In this document: piece by piece, positions 31,726 through 37,845 of the stretch | Position numbering within the stretch: position 1 is the first letter of the stretch | How the letters are laid out: the number at the start of each line of letters is the position of its first letter | Virus record (IMG/VR): IMGVR_UViG_3300048927_000334 | Coordinates: 1 to 39,497 of that record | Strand: one strand, 5' to 3' | Length of the DNA: 39,497 nucleotides | DNA from: a virus | Program-made: the position numbers and the translations under genes | The notes under the pieces: model-generated | Told to the model about the DNA's origin: nothing | Seen by the model: the letters and a program-made list of their open reading frames with translations, nothing else | Database searches by the model: none

Positions 31726-32147
31726 ACAATGGGTTCCTTCTGCAGAATGGCCCGCGCCAACTCGATACCGATCGCGGCAGTTTGTTTTGATAGTGTTCCA
31801 CCGACTCCCACAGAGAGGCGCAGAGCTGCTTGCTTGATCTGCGCGACGTCGATAGCGGAGAACGCGCCAATCGCTTCCCTCGCATCACTGTGGGGGAAAT
31901 GGACGGCAAGAAACCGCCAGATCGACCAGAGATAGATATCATCGAAGCAAACGGGGTTACTGGCTTGGATACAGCGGACGGTTATGTCGGTCCTGTCCAT
32001 GTCCTTGCGCATCAGGCGTGCGACTTCCCGGCCGCCATAAACGACATTGGCCGGTCGTGGGTCGCGCTTGAGATGATACGGCAGCACCTTGACGCCGTAG
32101 CCTTCAAGGAAGCGATGCACGTTGATGCCGTTGGGTGATCGGTTCAA
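31722..32147 (-). CDS. Phage early protein, unknown (141 aa)
   Basis: TTG 32147 overlaps the upstream stop (TTGA) and the 3' end overlaps the next ATG (ATGA). The start MNRSPNGINVHRFLEGYG is plausible; an internal GTG (VHRFLEGYG) is an alternative. It has no signal or membrane segment. A helical middle contains WSIWRFLAVHFPHSD. It is part of the coupled early chain. Its function is unknown. Confidence 0.55.
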   Translation of the reverse strand: MNRSPNGINVHRFLEGYGVKVLPYHLKRDPRPANVVYGGREVARLMRKDMDRTDITVRCIQASNPVCFDDIYLWSIWRFLAVHFPHSDAREAIGAFSAIDVAQIKQAALRLSVGVGGTLSKQTAAIGIELARAILQKEPIV

Positions 32148-32605
32148 ATCTCACCCCTTGCCGCCTTCTCGGCCAGATACTCCACGGGATCGATCTTGCG
32201 CACCTCAGACGCGGCGCCGAACGTGCCGAGCTTCTGATCTCGGTACGCGCGCTTTGCAGCCGGATCGAACTTCGCGGCGGCGACCGTGCGCACCCAGCCC
32301 ACAGCCTTGGCTGCGTTGACCTTCATCTGGTGTTCCTGCTTCGGCGTCATCTTGCCGTGCTGCTGTCCAGCTTGTCGCTTCTCCTTTCGGCGCTGCTTCT
32401 TTGATTTATTCTCGGGCTTGCCCCAAAGCACCTTTTTGTTGCTGCGCCGCTTATCCGGCCGGCTGGCGTCGTCGTTGTCAATCCGATCGAGCGCTTTCCA
32501 TGCGGCGGCGTTCGTTTCGAATAGACCTTCGACCAGCTTGCCGGCGGCATTGACGAGCTCGAACTGGCCATCGTCGTTCCGGGTGACGTTGAGAATTTGG
32601 GTCAT
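32144..32605 (-). CDS. Phage early basic protein, unknown (153 aa)
   Basis: The start MTQILNVTRNDDGQFELVN at 32605 has GGAGGGTCGCGCG before it and overlaps the stop of the 22-aa gene (ATGA). An N-terminal small beta domain (about 1-35) is followed by a very Lys/Arg-rich middle (about 55-90, KPENKSKKQRRKEKRQAG), suggesting nucleic-acid binding. The C-terminus is helical. The same frame stays open upstream to 32869, but I take this as a separate gene. Confidence 0.6.
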   Translation of the reverse strand: MTQILNVTRNDDGQFELVNAAGKLVEGLFETNAAAWKALDRIDNDDASRPDKRRSNKKVLWGKPENKSKKQRRKEKRQAGQQHGKMTPKQEHQMKVNAAKAVGWVRTVAAAKFDPAAKRAYRDQKLGTFGAASEVRKIDPVEYLAEKAARGEI

Positions 32606-32670
32606 CGCGCGACCCTCCATTTGCGGGCAACCAGCTGCAGCTTGATCTTGATGATTTCGAGCAGGATCAT
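32602..32670 (-). CDS. Tiny coupled gene (22 aa) in the early chain
   Basis: ATG 32670 overlaps the TGA of the preceding frame, and its TGA overlaps the ATG of the next gene; both are ATGA overlaps. The product begins MILLEIIKIKLQLVARKW, an amphipathic basic helix. Its only support is the perfect coupling and plausible composition. It may be a real microprotein or a coupling device. Confidence 0.4.
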   Translation of the reverse strand: MILLEIIKIKLQLVARKWRVAR

Positions 32671-32869
32671 TTCGCCCTCGCAAAAATGTGCGGCAGGAGC
32701 TTGTGGATTTTCTTGACCGCTTTTTCGTCCTCGCGCGCCGCGTATTCCATCCGCCACCGCGGCTTGAGAACCGTTCAAGGTGTTCCTGAAAGTTTCGGTT
32801 AAAGGGCCCATAGTGCTCGTCAAAGGCCAAGACCCACTGGCCTGACTCGATGTGGACTGGGTGCGTCAT
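32667..32869 (-). pseudogene. Early-chain gene broken by a -1 frameshift
   Basis: Reading from ATG 32869, MTHPVHIESGQWVLAFDEHYG continues to about HLERF, and then the frame becomes unlike protein. Restoring one base near 32767 (TTC-TC becoming TTC-CTC) gives F-L-K-P-R-W-R-MEYAAREDEKAVKKIH and a stop at 32667 that is ATGA-coupled to the 22-aa gene. The restored protein would be about 67 aa. The deletion could be a real mutation, an assembly error in a C-run, or a programmed shift; the first two seem more likely. Confidence 0.6.
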
Positions 32870-33039
32870 GCTGCTCTCCTTTGCATCGGGATGACAACCG
32901 CTCCCCCAGTCGGCCGTGGGATTTTGTAAGCCTGCTCGATCCTGATCTTCTTGAGCAGGTACGGCAGCGCGTCGAGAACAACGGCTTCAGGCGGTTGATG
33001 AAGGTGGGCCCATTCAAAAAGGTCGGGTTGATCCGTCAT
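32866..33039 (-). CDS. Small phage early protein (57 aa)
   Basis: ATG 33039 overlaps the TGA of the replication gene and its TGA overlaps ATG 32869 (ATGA both sides). GGGAGATTGCCGC precedes the start. The product begins MTDQPDLFEWAHLHQPPEAV and ends PRPTGGAVVIPMQRRAA. It is helical and plausible. Its function is unknown. Confidence 0.6.
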   Translation of the reverse strand: MTDQPDLFEWAHLHQPPEAVVLDALPYLLKKIRIEQAYKIPRPTGGAVVIPMQRRAA

Positions 33040-33791
33040 GCGGCAATCTCCCTGATGAATTCAGGCGTGAGAGAATCTGTGGCGAGACGCTGAAGGGCTT
33101 CTGCTAGCCGCGATCGATCCGAGCAGATGGCATCAATCCAGCGTCGGGCTTCTCTGGGATCTTCCGGGGGGATGAGAATTAAAGGATCAATGTCCTCTAT
33201 ACGTTCCTCTCTACCGTAGAGTAGGTTTTCCTTACTCCCTGCAGAATCTAGTGTGTCTACAGTGTACCCTACAGTGTTAGCCGGTCTGACGTAGGCCGGT
33301 TTATACCGGTCTGACGTAGACCGCTCATACCGGCCTGTCTCAGGCCGGTGTTGCATTCTTGCTGCAAGCTTCTTCCTGGTCTCGCTCGGGCCGTTGGCCA
33401 TCTGAAACTTGTAGCGCTCGAAAGTCTCGAAGGCCCAAAACAGATTGAGCTTGTAGACGACTGCTCTCATCGTCCGATGGCCGAGCTTTTTCACTACCTC
33501 CAGCGTTTCGGGTTGCAGGTCCTGCATCCTCTTGCTGGTGACGGCGCCTGATGCCTCAAGCGATCGAATGGAAGTCCGAACCTGACGGTCCCCAGCGAGA
33601 CGGCTCCATTTGGCGATGCTTTCCTGCGTCGGGAAAGAAAGCCCAGTTTCGTCGTTCATGTGCTGCATCAACGTGTTTGCCAGACGCAGATCGCGAGGGC
33701 GGTCGCAATGTTGGGTGCTGACGTTCACCGCAGTTAGCCAGTCATACCGCTTGATGTCTTTGAACTCTTTCGTCCAAGGAGGGGTGCTCAA
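33036..33791 (-). CDS. Replication initiator-like protein with winged-HTH (251 aa)
   Basis: TTG 33791 overlaps the upstream TGA (TTGA). The N-terminal region carries the replication-protein HTH pattern of lambda O/DnaD-like initiators: RLANTLMQHMNDETGLSFPTQESIAKWS, then VRTSIRSLEASGAV. The middle is Arg/Tyr-rich and degenerate at the protein level because the DNA there is made of repeats (33257-33350). The C-terminus is helical (REARRWIDAICSDRSRLA). Initiator genes that contain their own origin are well known (lambda O), so this gene probably marks the phage origin. Confidence 0.65.
   Translation of the reverse strand: MSTPPWTKEFKDIKRYDWLTAVNVSTQHCDRPRDLRLANTLMQHMNDETGLSFPTQESIAKWSRLAGDRQVRTSIRSLEASGAVTSKRMQDLQPETLEVVKKLGHRTMRAVVYKLNLFWAFETFERYKFQMANGPSETRKKLAARMQHRPETGRYERSTSDRYKPAYVRPANTVGYTVDTLDSAGSKENLLYGREERIEDIDPLILIPPEDPREARRWIDAICSDRSRLAEALQRLATDSLTPEFIREIAA
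33257..33350. repeat. Iteron-like direct repeats inside the replication gene (candidate origin)
   Basis: CTACAGTGT occurs twice (33257-33265, 33269-33277). Then CCGGTCTGACGTAG-type units occur at 33281-33305, 33306-33329 and, shorter and more divergent, at 33330-33350; the first two are almost identical for 14 bases. A more A/T-rich, pyrimidine-rich stretch lies to the left. This is the layout of the lambda-type origin inside the O gene. Confidence 0.6.
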
Positions 33792-33949
33792 CTGAAAGCC
33801 CTCCGCAGCATCTTCATGTTGCGAGCTTCCTCGACGGCTTCACGAGCCTGAGGCATAGGAAGGCCGAACCGTGTCGCCAACTCCTGGGCGGGTTCCGGTG
33901 GCCATGTGGGGAGGTTGGAAAGCCAGATGGCGGCAGAGGTGGCGCTCAT
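33788..33949 (-). CDS. Small phage early protein (53 aa)
   Basis: ATG 33949 overlaps the Cro-like gene's stop (ATGA), and its own stop overlaps TTG 33791 of the replication gene. The product (MSATSAAIWLSNLPTWPPE, then helical to KMLRRAFS) is short, and its only evidence is the coupling and composition. It may be a replication accessory. No family is recognised. Confidence 0.5.
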   Translation of the reverse strand: MSATSAAIWLSNLPTWPPEPAQELATRFGLPMPQAREAVEEARNMKMLRRAFS

Positions 33950-34203
33950 GGCGACACCTCACTTGATTTGCGCGATAGGAAAGACTGGCGAACGTTCATC
34001 CACGAAGATGTCGTCACTTGCCCATCGCTGATAAGTTCCACCCGGGCCACCAACGAAATTGGAGGCGCTGATATCCCCGTTTCGTATCGGTGCCAGGTTC
34101 GCGCCGGGTTTTTACCGCCGATGCCAAGCATTGCGGCAATGCCTGCCATCGATAATTGCTTCTGCTGTCGCCAGCGTTTTGGGGTGAGTGATTGGTTTGT
34201 CAT
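33946..34203 (-). CDS. Cro/CII-like HTH regulator (85 aa)
   Basis: ATG 34203 (MTNQSLTPKRWRQQKQ) is the first gene of the leftward transcript, divergent from the CI-like gene. The HTH is visible in QLSMAGIAAMLGIGGKNPARTWHRYETG. It should bind the same operators as the repressor and favour lytic growth. There is no ribosome site upstream, as is common for leaderless or near-leaderless phage regulators. Confidence 0.65.
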   Translation of the reverse strand: MTNQSLTPKRWRQQKQLSMAGIAAMLGIGGKNPARTWHRYETGISAPPISLVARVELISDGQVTTSSWMNVRQSFLSRKSSEVSP

Positions 34204-34301
34204 GGCTCGACTATATAGCAATAAAACGCTATGCCTGGTCAAGCTAGATATAGCATATTCGTGTTATGTCATTTTTAACGGCCCTAAGCCATAATTGGCT
34301 T
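34204..34301. promoter_or_regulatory. Divergent early operator region (cI-cro intergenic)
   Basis: The half-site TATAGCA occurs at 34214-34220 and 34249-34255, with ATAGC-N8-GCTAT (34215-34232) as a symmetric pair and GCTAGAT (34243-34249) nearby. The region is A/T-rich and separates the Cro-like gene (minus) from the CI-like gene (plus). Repressor-binding sites for both directions are expected here. Confidence 0.55.
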
Positions 34302-34934
34302 ATGAAGAATGCATCGCACAAACCGACAAACAGAATAGCAACCGTACGGGCTGAAAAGGGCCTGACCCAACAGGAACTTGCCGATCTCGTAGGGGTTCAC
34401 TGGATAACAGTCAGTAAGCTTGAGCGAGGGCTAATTCGCCTCTCTCCCAAGTGGATTGTGAAGCTTATGGAAGCCTTAAAGGTTACGGCCGAGGAATTGC
34501 TGCCAGTTGACCGGGTTCTGACGACGATACAGTTTGCTGGAGAGATCGGGGATGGCGGGATTCCAACTCTGTTTGATGAAGACGAACCTCGAATCGCAAA
34601 GATAGAAAACGGCATATTTCACGAACCTTCGAGGCAGTGGTACGTCGTGGAGGGTAACGAGCTTTACCCTCAATTCCACGATCAAGACCTGATTTGCTTT
34701 GACAACGTAGCAACGGACTTTGAGAGCGCTTACCTCGATCGCTTCTGTATGGTCTGGGTGGATGGTTATGACGTCGCGCAGCTGGGCCACTTGCGAAAGT
34801 CGGCAGGCGGAAAATACATTCTTACTGGTGTTGATGGTCGCCAGAGGGCCGTTGAACTCGACGGAGTTGCTGTCGCAGCAATCATAATTTGCAATCAAAA
34901 GCCCGAGCAAAATCAGTCCGAAGACCACAACTAA
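34302..34934 (+). CDS. CI-like phage repressor, S24-type region without catalytic Ser (210 aa)
   Basis: The HTH is IATVRAEKGLTQQELADLV followed by HWITVSKLERGL (about 12-45). The C-terminal half resembles the LexA/CI dimerisation-peptidase fold, but where lambda CI has VEGNSM this protein has VEGNEL (residues 117-121), so the nucleophilic Ser is Glu120. The Lys region (GHLRKSAGGKYIL) also lacks the expected KKL. Autocleavage is therefore unlikely and RecA-driven induction may not work. ATG 34266 upstream is an alternative start; neither has a clear ribosome site. Confidence 0.8.
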   Translation: MKNASHKPTNRIATVRAEKGLTQQELADLVGVHWITVSKLERGLIRLSPKWIVKLMEALKVTAEELLPVDRVLTTIQFAGEIGDGGIPTLFDEDEPRIAKIENGIFHEPSRQWYVVEGNELYPQFHDQDLICFDNVATDFESAYLDRFCMVWVDGYDVAQLGHLRKSAGGKYILTGVDGRQRAVELDGVAVAAIIICNQKPEQNQSEDHN

Positions 34935-34942
34935 GCGTTTTT

Positions 34943-34990
34943 CTGCTATGCAGCTATTGACGGCAGATTAGCAAAACATGCTATATAATG
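34943..34990 (+). promoter_or_regulatory. Promoter/operator of the antirepressor operon
   Basis: A consensus -10 TATAAT is present at 34984-34989, with TGCTATA overlapping it (34979-34985), TGCTATG at 34943-34949 and GCTATT next to it. TTGACG at 34957-34962 is 21 bases from the -10, which is longer than ideal. The half-site is the complement of TATAGCA in the cI-cro region, so the same repressor probably controls this promoter. Confidence 0.55.
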
Positions 34991-35014
34991 CTCTATCAAC
35001 TCGATGGAGCGAAC

Positions 35015-35818
35015 ATGCATACCGTAGAAATCCATGGGAATGCACTTCCGGTAACCGCCTTCAATGGCGTGCGCGTGCTGACGACCGAGCGCCTAGCAAA
35101 GGTGTTCGGCGCATCCACAACGCAGGTCATCAACAACTACGACCGTAACGTCGAACGCTTCGAAGAAGGCAAACACTTCTTCAAGGTGGGCGGTGACGAT
35201 CTGCGCGACCTGAAGAACAGCATCTCTTTTAGGGATGCTGTTGGTAAGAACGCCAAGAGCCTCATGCTCTGGACCGACCGCGGCGCATCCCGTCACGCAA
35301 AGATCCTTGACACTGATATAGCATGGGACGTCTATGGCGAGCTTGAAGAAGCCTACTTCGCGAACCGCGCCGATCGTCGTCCGATGACGATGGCTGAGAT
35401 GGCCCTGCAGAATGCTCAAGCGCTTGTCGACATGGAGCGCCGCCAGTCTGAACAAGACGCCAAACTTGATGCGGTCGTTTCCGACATTGCCGAAATCAAG
35501 CAGGCCCATACGGTTCTTGAGCGTATGCCCACCGACTGTGAAGGCATCGAGCGCATCCGGAAGCGGATGAACAAGGAATATAGCCTGTCTGTCCCGGTGG
35601 TCGACAAGATCATGCGCGATAGCCCGTTCGCACCGACAGTTCGCGTGCTTGTCCGCAATCAACACGCCGAAGGCGCACACAACTCCGGCTTCGCTATCAA
35701 AGAAGTCTCGGCAATCTTTAAGCGCTTCGTGAGCGAATGCCGGCACTCGGCTGGCGCGCTCCATACTCACCCATACATCGACGGCCGGTTCAAGCTGATC
35801 CTGCCAAAACGCGAATGA
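35015..35818 (+). CDS. ORF6N-domain phage antirepressor (267 aa)
   Basis: ATG 35015 (MHTVEIHGNALPV) follows GGAGCGAAC; the open frame begins 27 bases earlier. Residues about 5-95 carry the ORF6N signature: VLTTERLAKVFGAST, then NNYDRNVERFEEGKHFF. The C-terminal part (about 100-267) is helical with a charged central coiled coil (QSEQDAKLDAVVSDIAEIK). Members of this group inactivate phage repressors by direct binding, giving an alternative route to induction. Its promoter lies under the same operator repeats as cI-cro. Confidence 0.8.
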   Translation: MHTVEIHGNALPVTAFNGVRVLTTERLAKVFGASTTQVINNYDRNVERFEEGKHFFKVGGDDLRDLKNSISFRDAVGKNAKSLMLWTDRGASRHAKILDTDIAWDVYGELEEAYFANRADRRPMTMAEMALQNAQALVDMERRQSEQDAKLDAVVSDIAEIKQAHTVLERMPTDCEGIERIRKRMNKEYSLSVPVVDKIMRDSPFAPTVRVLVRNQHAEGAHNSGFAIKEVSAIFKRFVSECRHSAGALHTHPYIDGRFKLILPKRE

Positions 35819-35823
35819 TGCCC

Positions 35824-35839
35824 TGCTGATTTTTCAGCA
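35824..35839. other. Small hairpin after the antirepressor gene
   Basis: TGCTGA-TTTT-TCAGCA (35824-35839) starts six bases after the antirepressor's stop, with no T-run. It may be a weak transcript end or an mRNA-stability element before the gene at 35874. Confidence 0.35.
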
Positions 35840-35873
35840 ACCCCAATCCACCTGACAATTTGGAGACACCATC

Positions 35874-36623
35874 ATGCCGAACACGATTCCGGCCGCTGGC
35901 GAAGCCATGCCCGAAGTTACCCTTGAAGCTATGATCGAACGCTACCTTGCCGCAAAAGCGACAATGAACGCGGGGAAGGCTCCCGCAAACTCGTCTGCCG
36001 AAGCCGAATTCCATGCTTCACTCGAAGCGTTGCAGGAAACCGATGCCAAACCGTCAACTCTGGAAGGCGCCATGATGGCGCTGCGTCTGGCCGAGAAGGA
36101 GGTGAACGACTTCGACAGCCCCGAAATGGTGCCCAATCTGCTGGCCGGTGCAATTGCCGTTCTCGAGGCACGCCAAAAAGAACTCCCCGTTGATCGCGTC
36201 GAGCGCCTGGCTTTCGAGCTTTCCGAAACCTTGCCACAGTGGGTCAATGGCCAGTTCATGGCAATGGTCTACCCGGCGGGCGATGTTCGCGGTTATTGGT
36301 TCCGTAGCATCCGCTTTGATCGCAGCAAGGAGCCTGACCCGGTTATAGCCGCTCTTCAAGCATACGCCGATGGCAACAAAGCCTTTGAGGCCATCCCCAG
36401 CGCAGACCACCACAAGCATGGCGGCGAAGAAGCCGTTATCGCGAAAACGTATGGACCACCGATGAAGGTGGTCGAGGCGTGGGACAAGCCGTGCACGACA
36501 AGAGAAGGGGCAATTGCCGCCCTTCGTCACGCCCTTGAAGAGTGCGATGCGTTCTCCTGTTCCGACAGCCTCACCGCCATGACACGCGCTGCTCTCCTTT
36601 ATCTGGAAGGAACACCAGAATGA
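35874..36623 (+). CDS. Phage early protein, unknown (249 aa)
   Basis: ATG 35874 has TTGGAGACACCATC upstream. The protein is mostly helical with charged residues: an N-terminal acidic region (VTLEAMIERYLAAKATM), a helical middle (LPVDRVERLAFELSETL), then YPAGDVRGYWFRSIRFD and a C-terminal helix with cysteines (EECDAFSCSD). No signal, membrane helix or catalytic motif is seen. Its stop overlaps the next start (ATGA), so it belongs to a three-gene unit. Confidence 0.6.
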   Translation: MPNTIPAAGEAMPEVTLEAMIERYLAAKATMNAGKAPANSSAEAEFHASLEALQETDAKPSTLEGAMMALRLAEKEVNDFDSPEMVPNLLAGAIAVLEARQKELPVDRVERLAFELSETLPQWVNGQFMAMVYPAGDVRGYWFRSIRFDRSKEPDPVIAALQAYADGNKAFEAIPSADHHKHGGEEAVIAKTYGPPMKVVEAWDKPCTTREGAIAALRHALEECDAFSCSDSLTAMTRAALLYLEGTPE

Positions 36624-37288
36624 AAACGACCCGTCGCATCTTTCTCGGCGGCGTTGCTGCTGCCGCGCTCCCTGTAGCTTCCGCGGCCTGCGAGGGTGTA
36701 ACGACCGCCCAGACCGAGCCATCGGCGCTAGCAGCGCTGATCGCTGCCTATAACGAAGTCACGGCCGAAGCCAATCGCGTTGACGGTTTGTCGGAGGCTC
36801 TTTGGGAAAGTCCCGAGCGCCCGCCGGTTGCGAAGCTCGATAGAGCCGAGCTGACGCACAGTTACCGTTGGCACATGCTGAAGCAAAAGTTCGTGATGTC
36901 GCGCGATGCTGTAAATCACCTCTTCGACCGCGAGGCGAAGGTTTTCAAGATGAACGCCGAGTTCTGCGGAAACGCGCAGAACTTCGCGCCTCACTTTGCT
37001 AGGATCGAAGCTGATCGTGAGCGCTATCTCGCGATGTTCGACGCCCGCGAAGCGCGCTATCAGGCATGGGCAACATCGAGCGGATTTCATGATCTCGGCA
37101 GAGAGCAAGATCGGCTTGCCGATCTGGAAAACGATCTGAACGAAGCAATCATCGCGCACCCGATTAACACGCTGGAAGACGCGCGCATGAAGGCGGCGCA
37201 CGTCAAGAAGGTCTATGGCTCATCTCTGAGCGGCCAAGATCAATCCGTCTTCCTCGCATCCCTCATCAATGCGGGAGAAGAAGCATGA
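36620..37288 (+). CDS. Tat/lipobox-signal protein encoded in the phage early region (222 aa)
   Basis: The start MKTTRRIFLGGVAAAALPVA at 36620 (ATGA overlap with the previous stop) carries a twin-arginine motif RRIFLG followed by a hydrophobic core and ASAAC, a lipobox-like end. The protein is thus predicted to be exported folded and perhaps lipidated. The mature part is helical and highly charged (DREAKVFKMNAEFCGN, and others) with a coiled-coil look. An exported lysogenic-conversion protein inside an early operon is unusual. No family is recognised. Confidence 0.65.
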   Translation: MKTTRRIFLGGVAAAALPVASAACEGVTTAQTEPSALAALIAAYNEVTAEANRVDGLSEALWESPERPPVAKLDRAELTHSYRWHMLKQKFVMSRDAVNHLFDREAKVFKMNAEFCGNAQNFAPHFARIEADRERYLAMFDAREARYQAWATSSGFHDLGREQDRLADLENDLNEAIIAHPINTLEDARMKAAHVKKVYGSSLSGQDQSVFLASLINAGEEA

Positions 37289-37710
37289 TTACGGCGATCA
37301 ACGGAATTCCGGTAGAATTCCTTCGGCCCGAGCAGGATTGGCTCAACGAACTGGACATGACGGCTTTCGAGGGTCGTCAATTCAACGCCGTGTATGAAGC
37401 GCTATCGCTCGCCATAACTGGGCTTTCCGGCGTTATGAACCAGCCCAGGAGTAAGACTGACAGGGGCCTCAAACCCGCAGGCGAATACCTGAACACGATG
37501 TTGGAGTTCATGCACTCCGAACGGACGCGTTTGATCGAGACCCTGAACCACCGGAAGCCCAAAAACGATGAAGAGGCACATATCCGCATGTGCCTGCTCG
37601 TCCAATACGAGGCGGAATGCGAAGACATGAGGGCAATCGAACTGGCAGCCTTCGTCAAGTCATTCGACAACAGCGCCCCTGTGGATAAGTCGAATAACGG
37701 GGAGAACTGA
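37285..37710 (+). CDS. Phage early protein, unknown (141 aa)
   Basis: ATG 37285 overlaps the stop of the Tat-signal gene. The product begins MITAINGIPVEFLRPEQDW and is helical with several charged blocks (ERTRLIETLNHRKPKNDEE). No motif is recognised. It is the third gene of the coupled set. Confidence 0.6.
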   Translation: MITAINGIPVEFLRPEQDWLNELDMTAFEGRQFNAVYEALSLAITGLSGVMNQPRSKTDRGLKPAGEYLNTMLEFMHSERTRLIETLNHRKPKNDEEAHIRMCLLVQYEAECEDMRAIELAAFVKSFDNSAPVDKSNNGEN

Positions 37711-37713
37711 TCG

Positions 37714-37845
37714 ATGGAGAAAGAAAATCCTTTGATTGAGTTCGTGAAGGCATTGGCAAGGTGGCAGGCGAAGGCTGACGCTGAAGCCTTGCGACCGTCC
37801 AATGACGACGCGAAACCCGCCACACCCGCCAAGAGATCGAAATGA
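37714..37845 (+). CDS. Small protein coupled to the integrase (43 aa)
   Basis: ATG 37714 follows GGGGAGAACTGATCG. The product begins MEKENPLIEFVKALARWQAK and ends in a Pro/Lys-rich tail (KPATPAKRSK). Its TGA overlaps the integrase ATG (ATGA), so it probably sets integrase translation. It might be an excisionase-like partner, since small basic proteins beside serine integrases can act as directionality factors, but nothing in the sequence proves it. Confidence 0.55.
   Translation: MEKENPLIEFVKALARWQAKADAEALRPSNDDAKPATPAKRSK

Noticed and set aside
32144-32869. One 241-aa protein from 32869 to 32144
   Set aside because: The frame is open by chance after a frameshift: the region 32670-32765 reads as protein in another phase, and a strong ribosome site plus coupled ATG at 32605 defines a separate gene.
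36054-36722. Minus-strand open frame (222 aa) in the antirepressor operon
   Set aside because: It overlaps two coupled plus-strand genes with good starts; composition is that of an antisense shadow.
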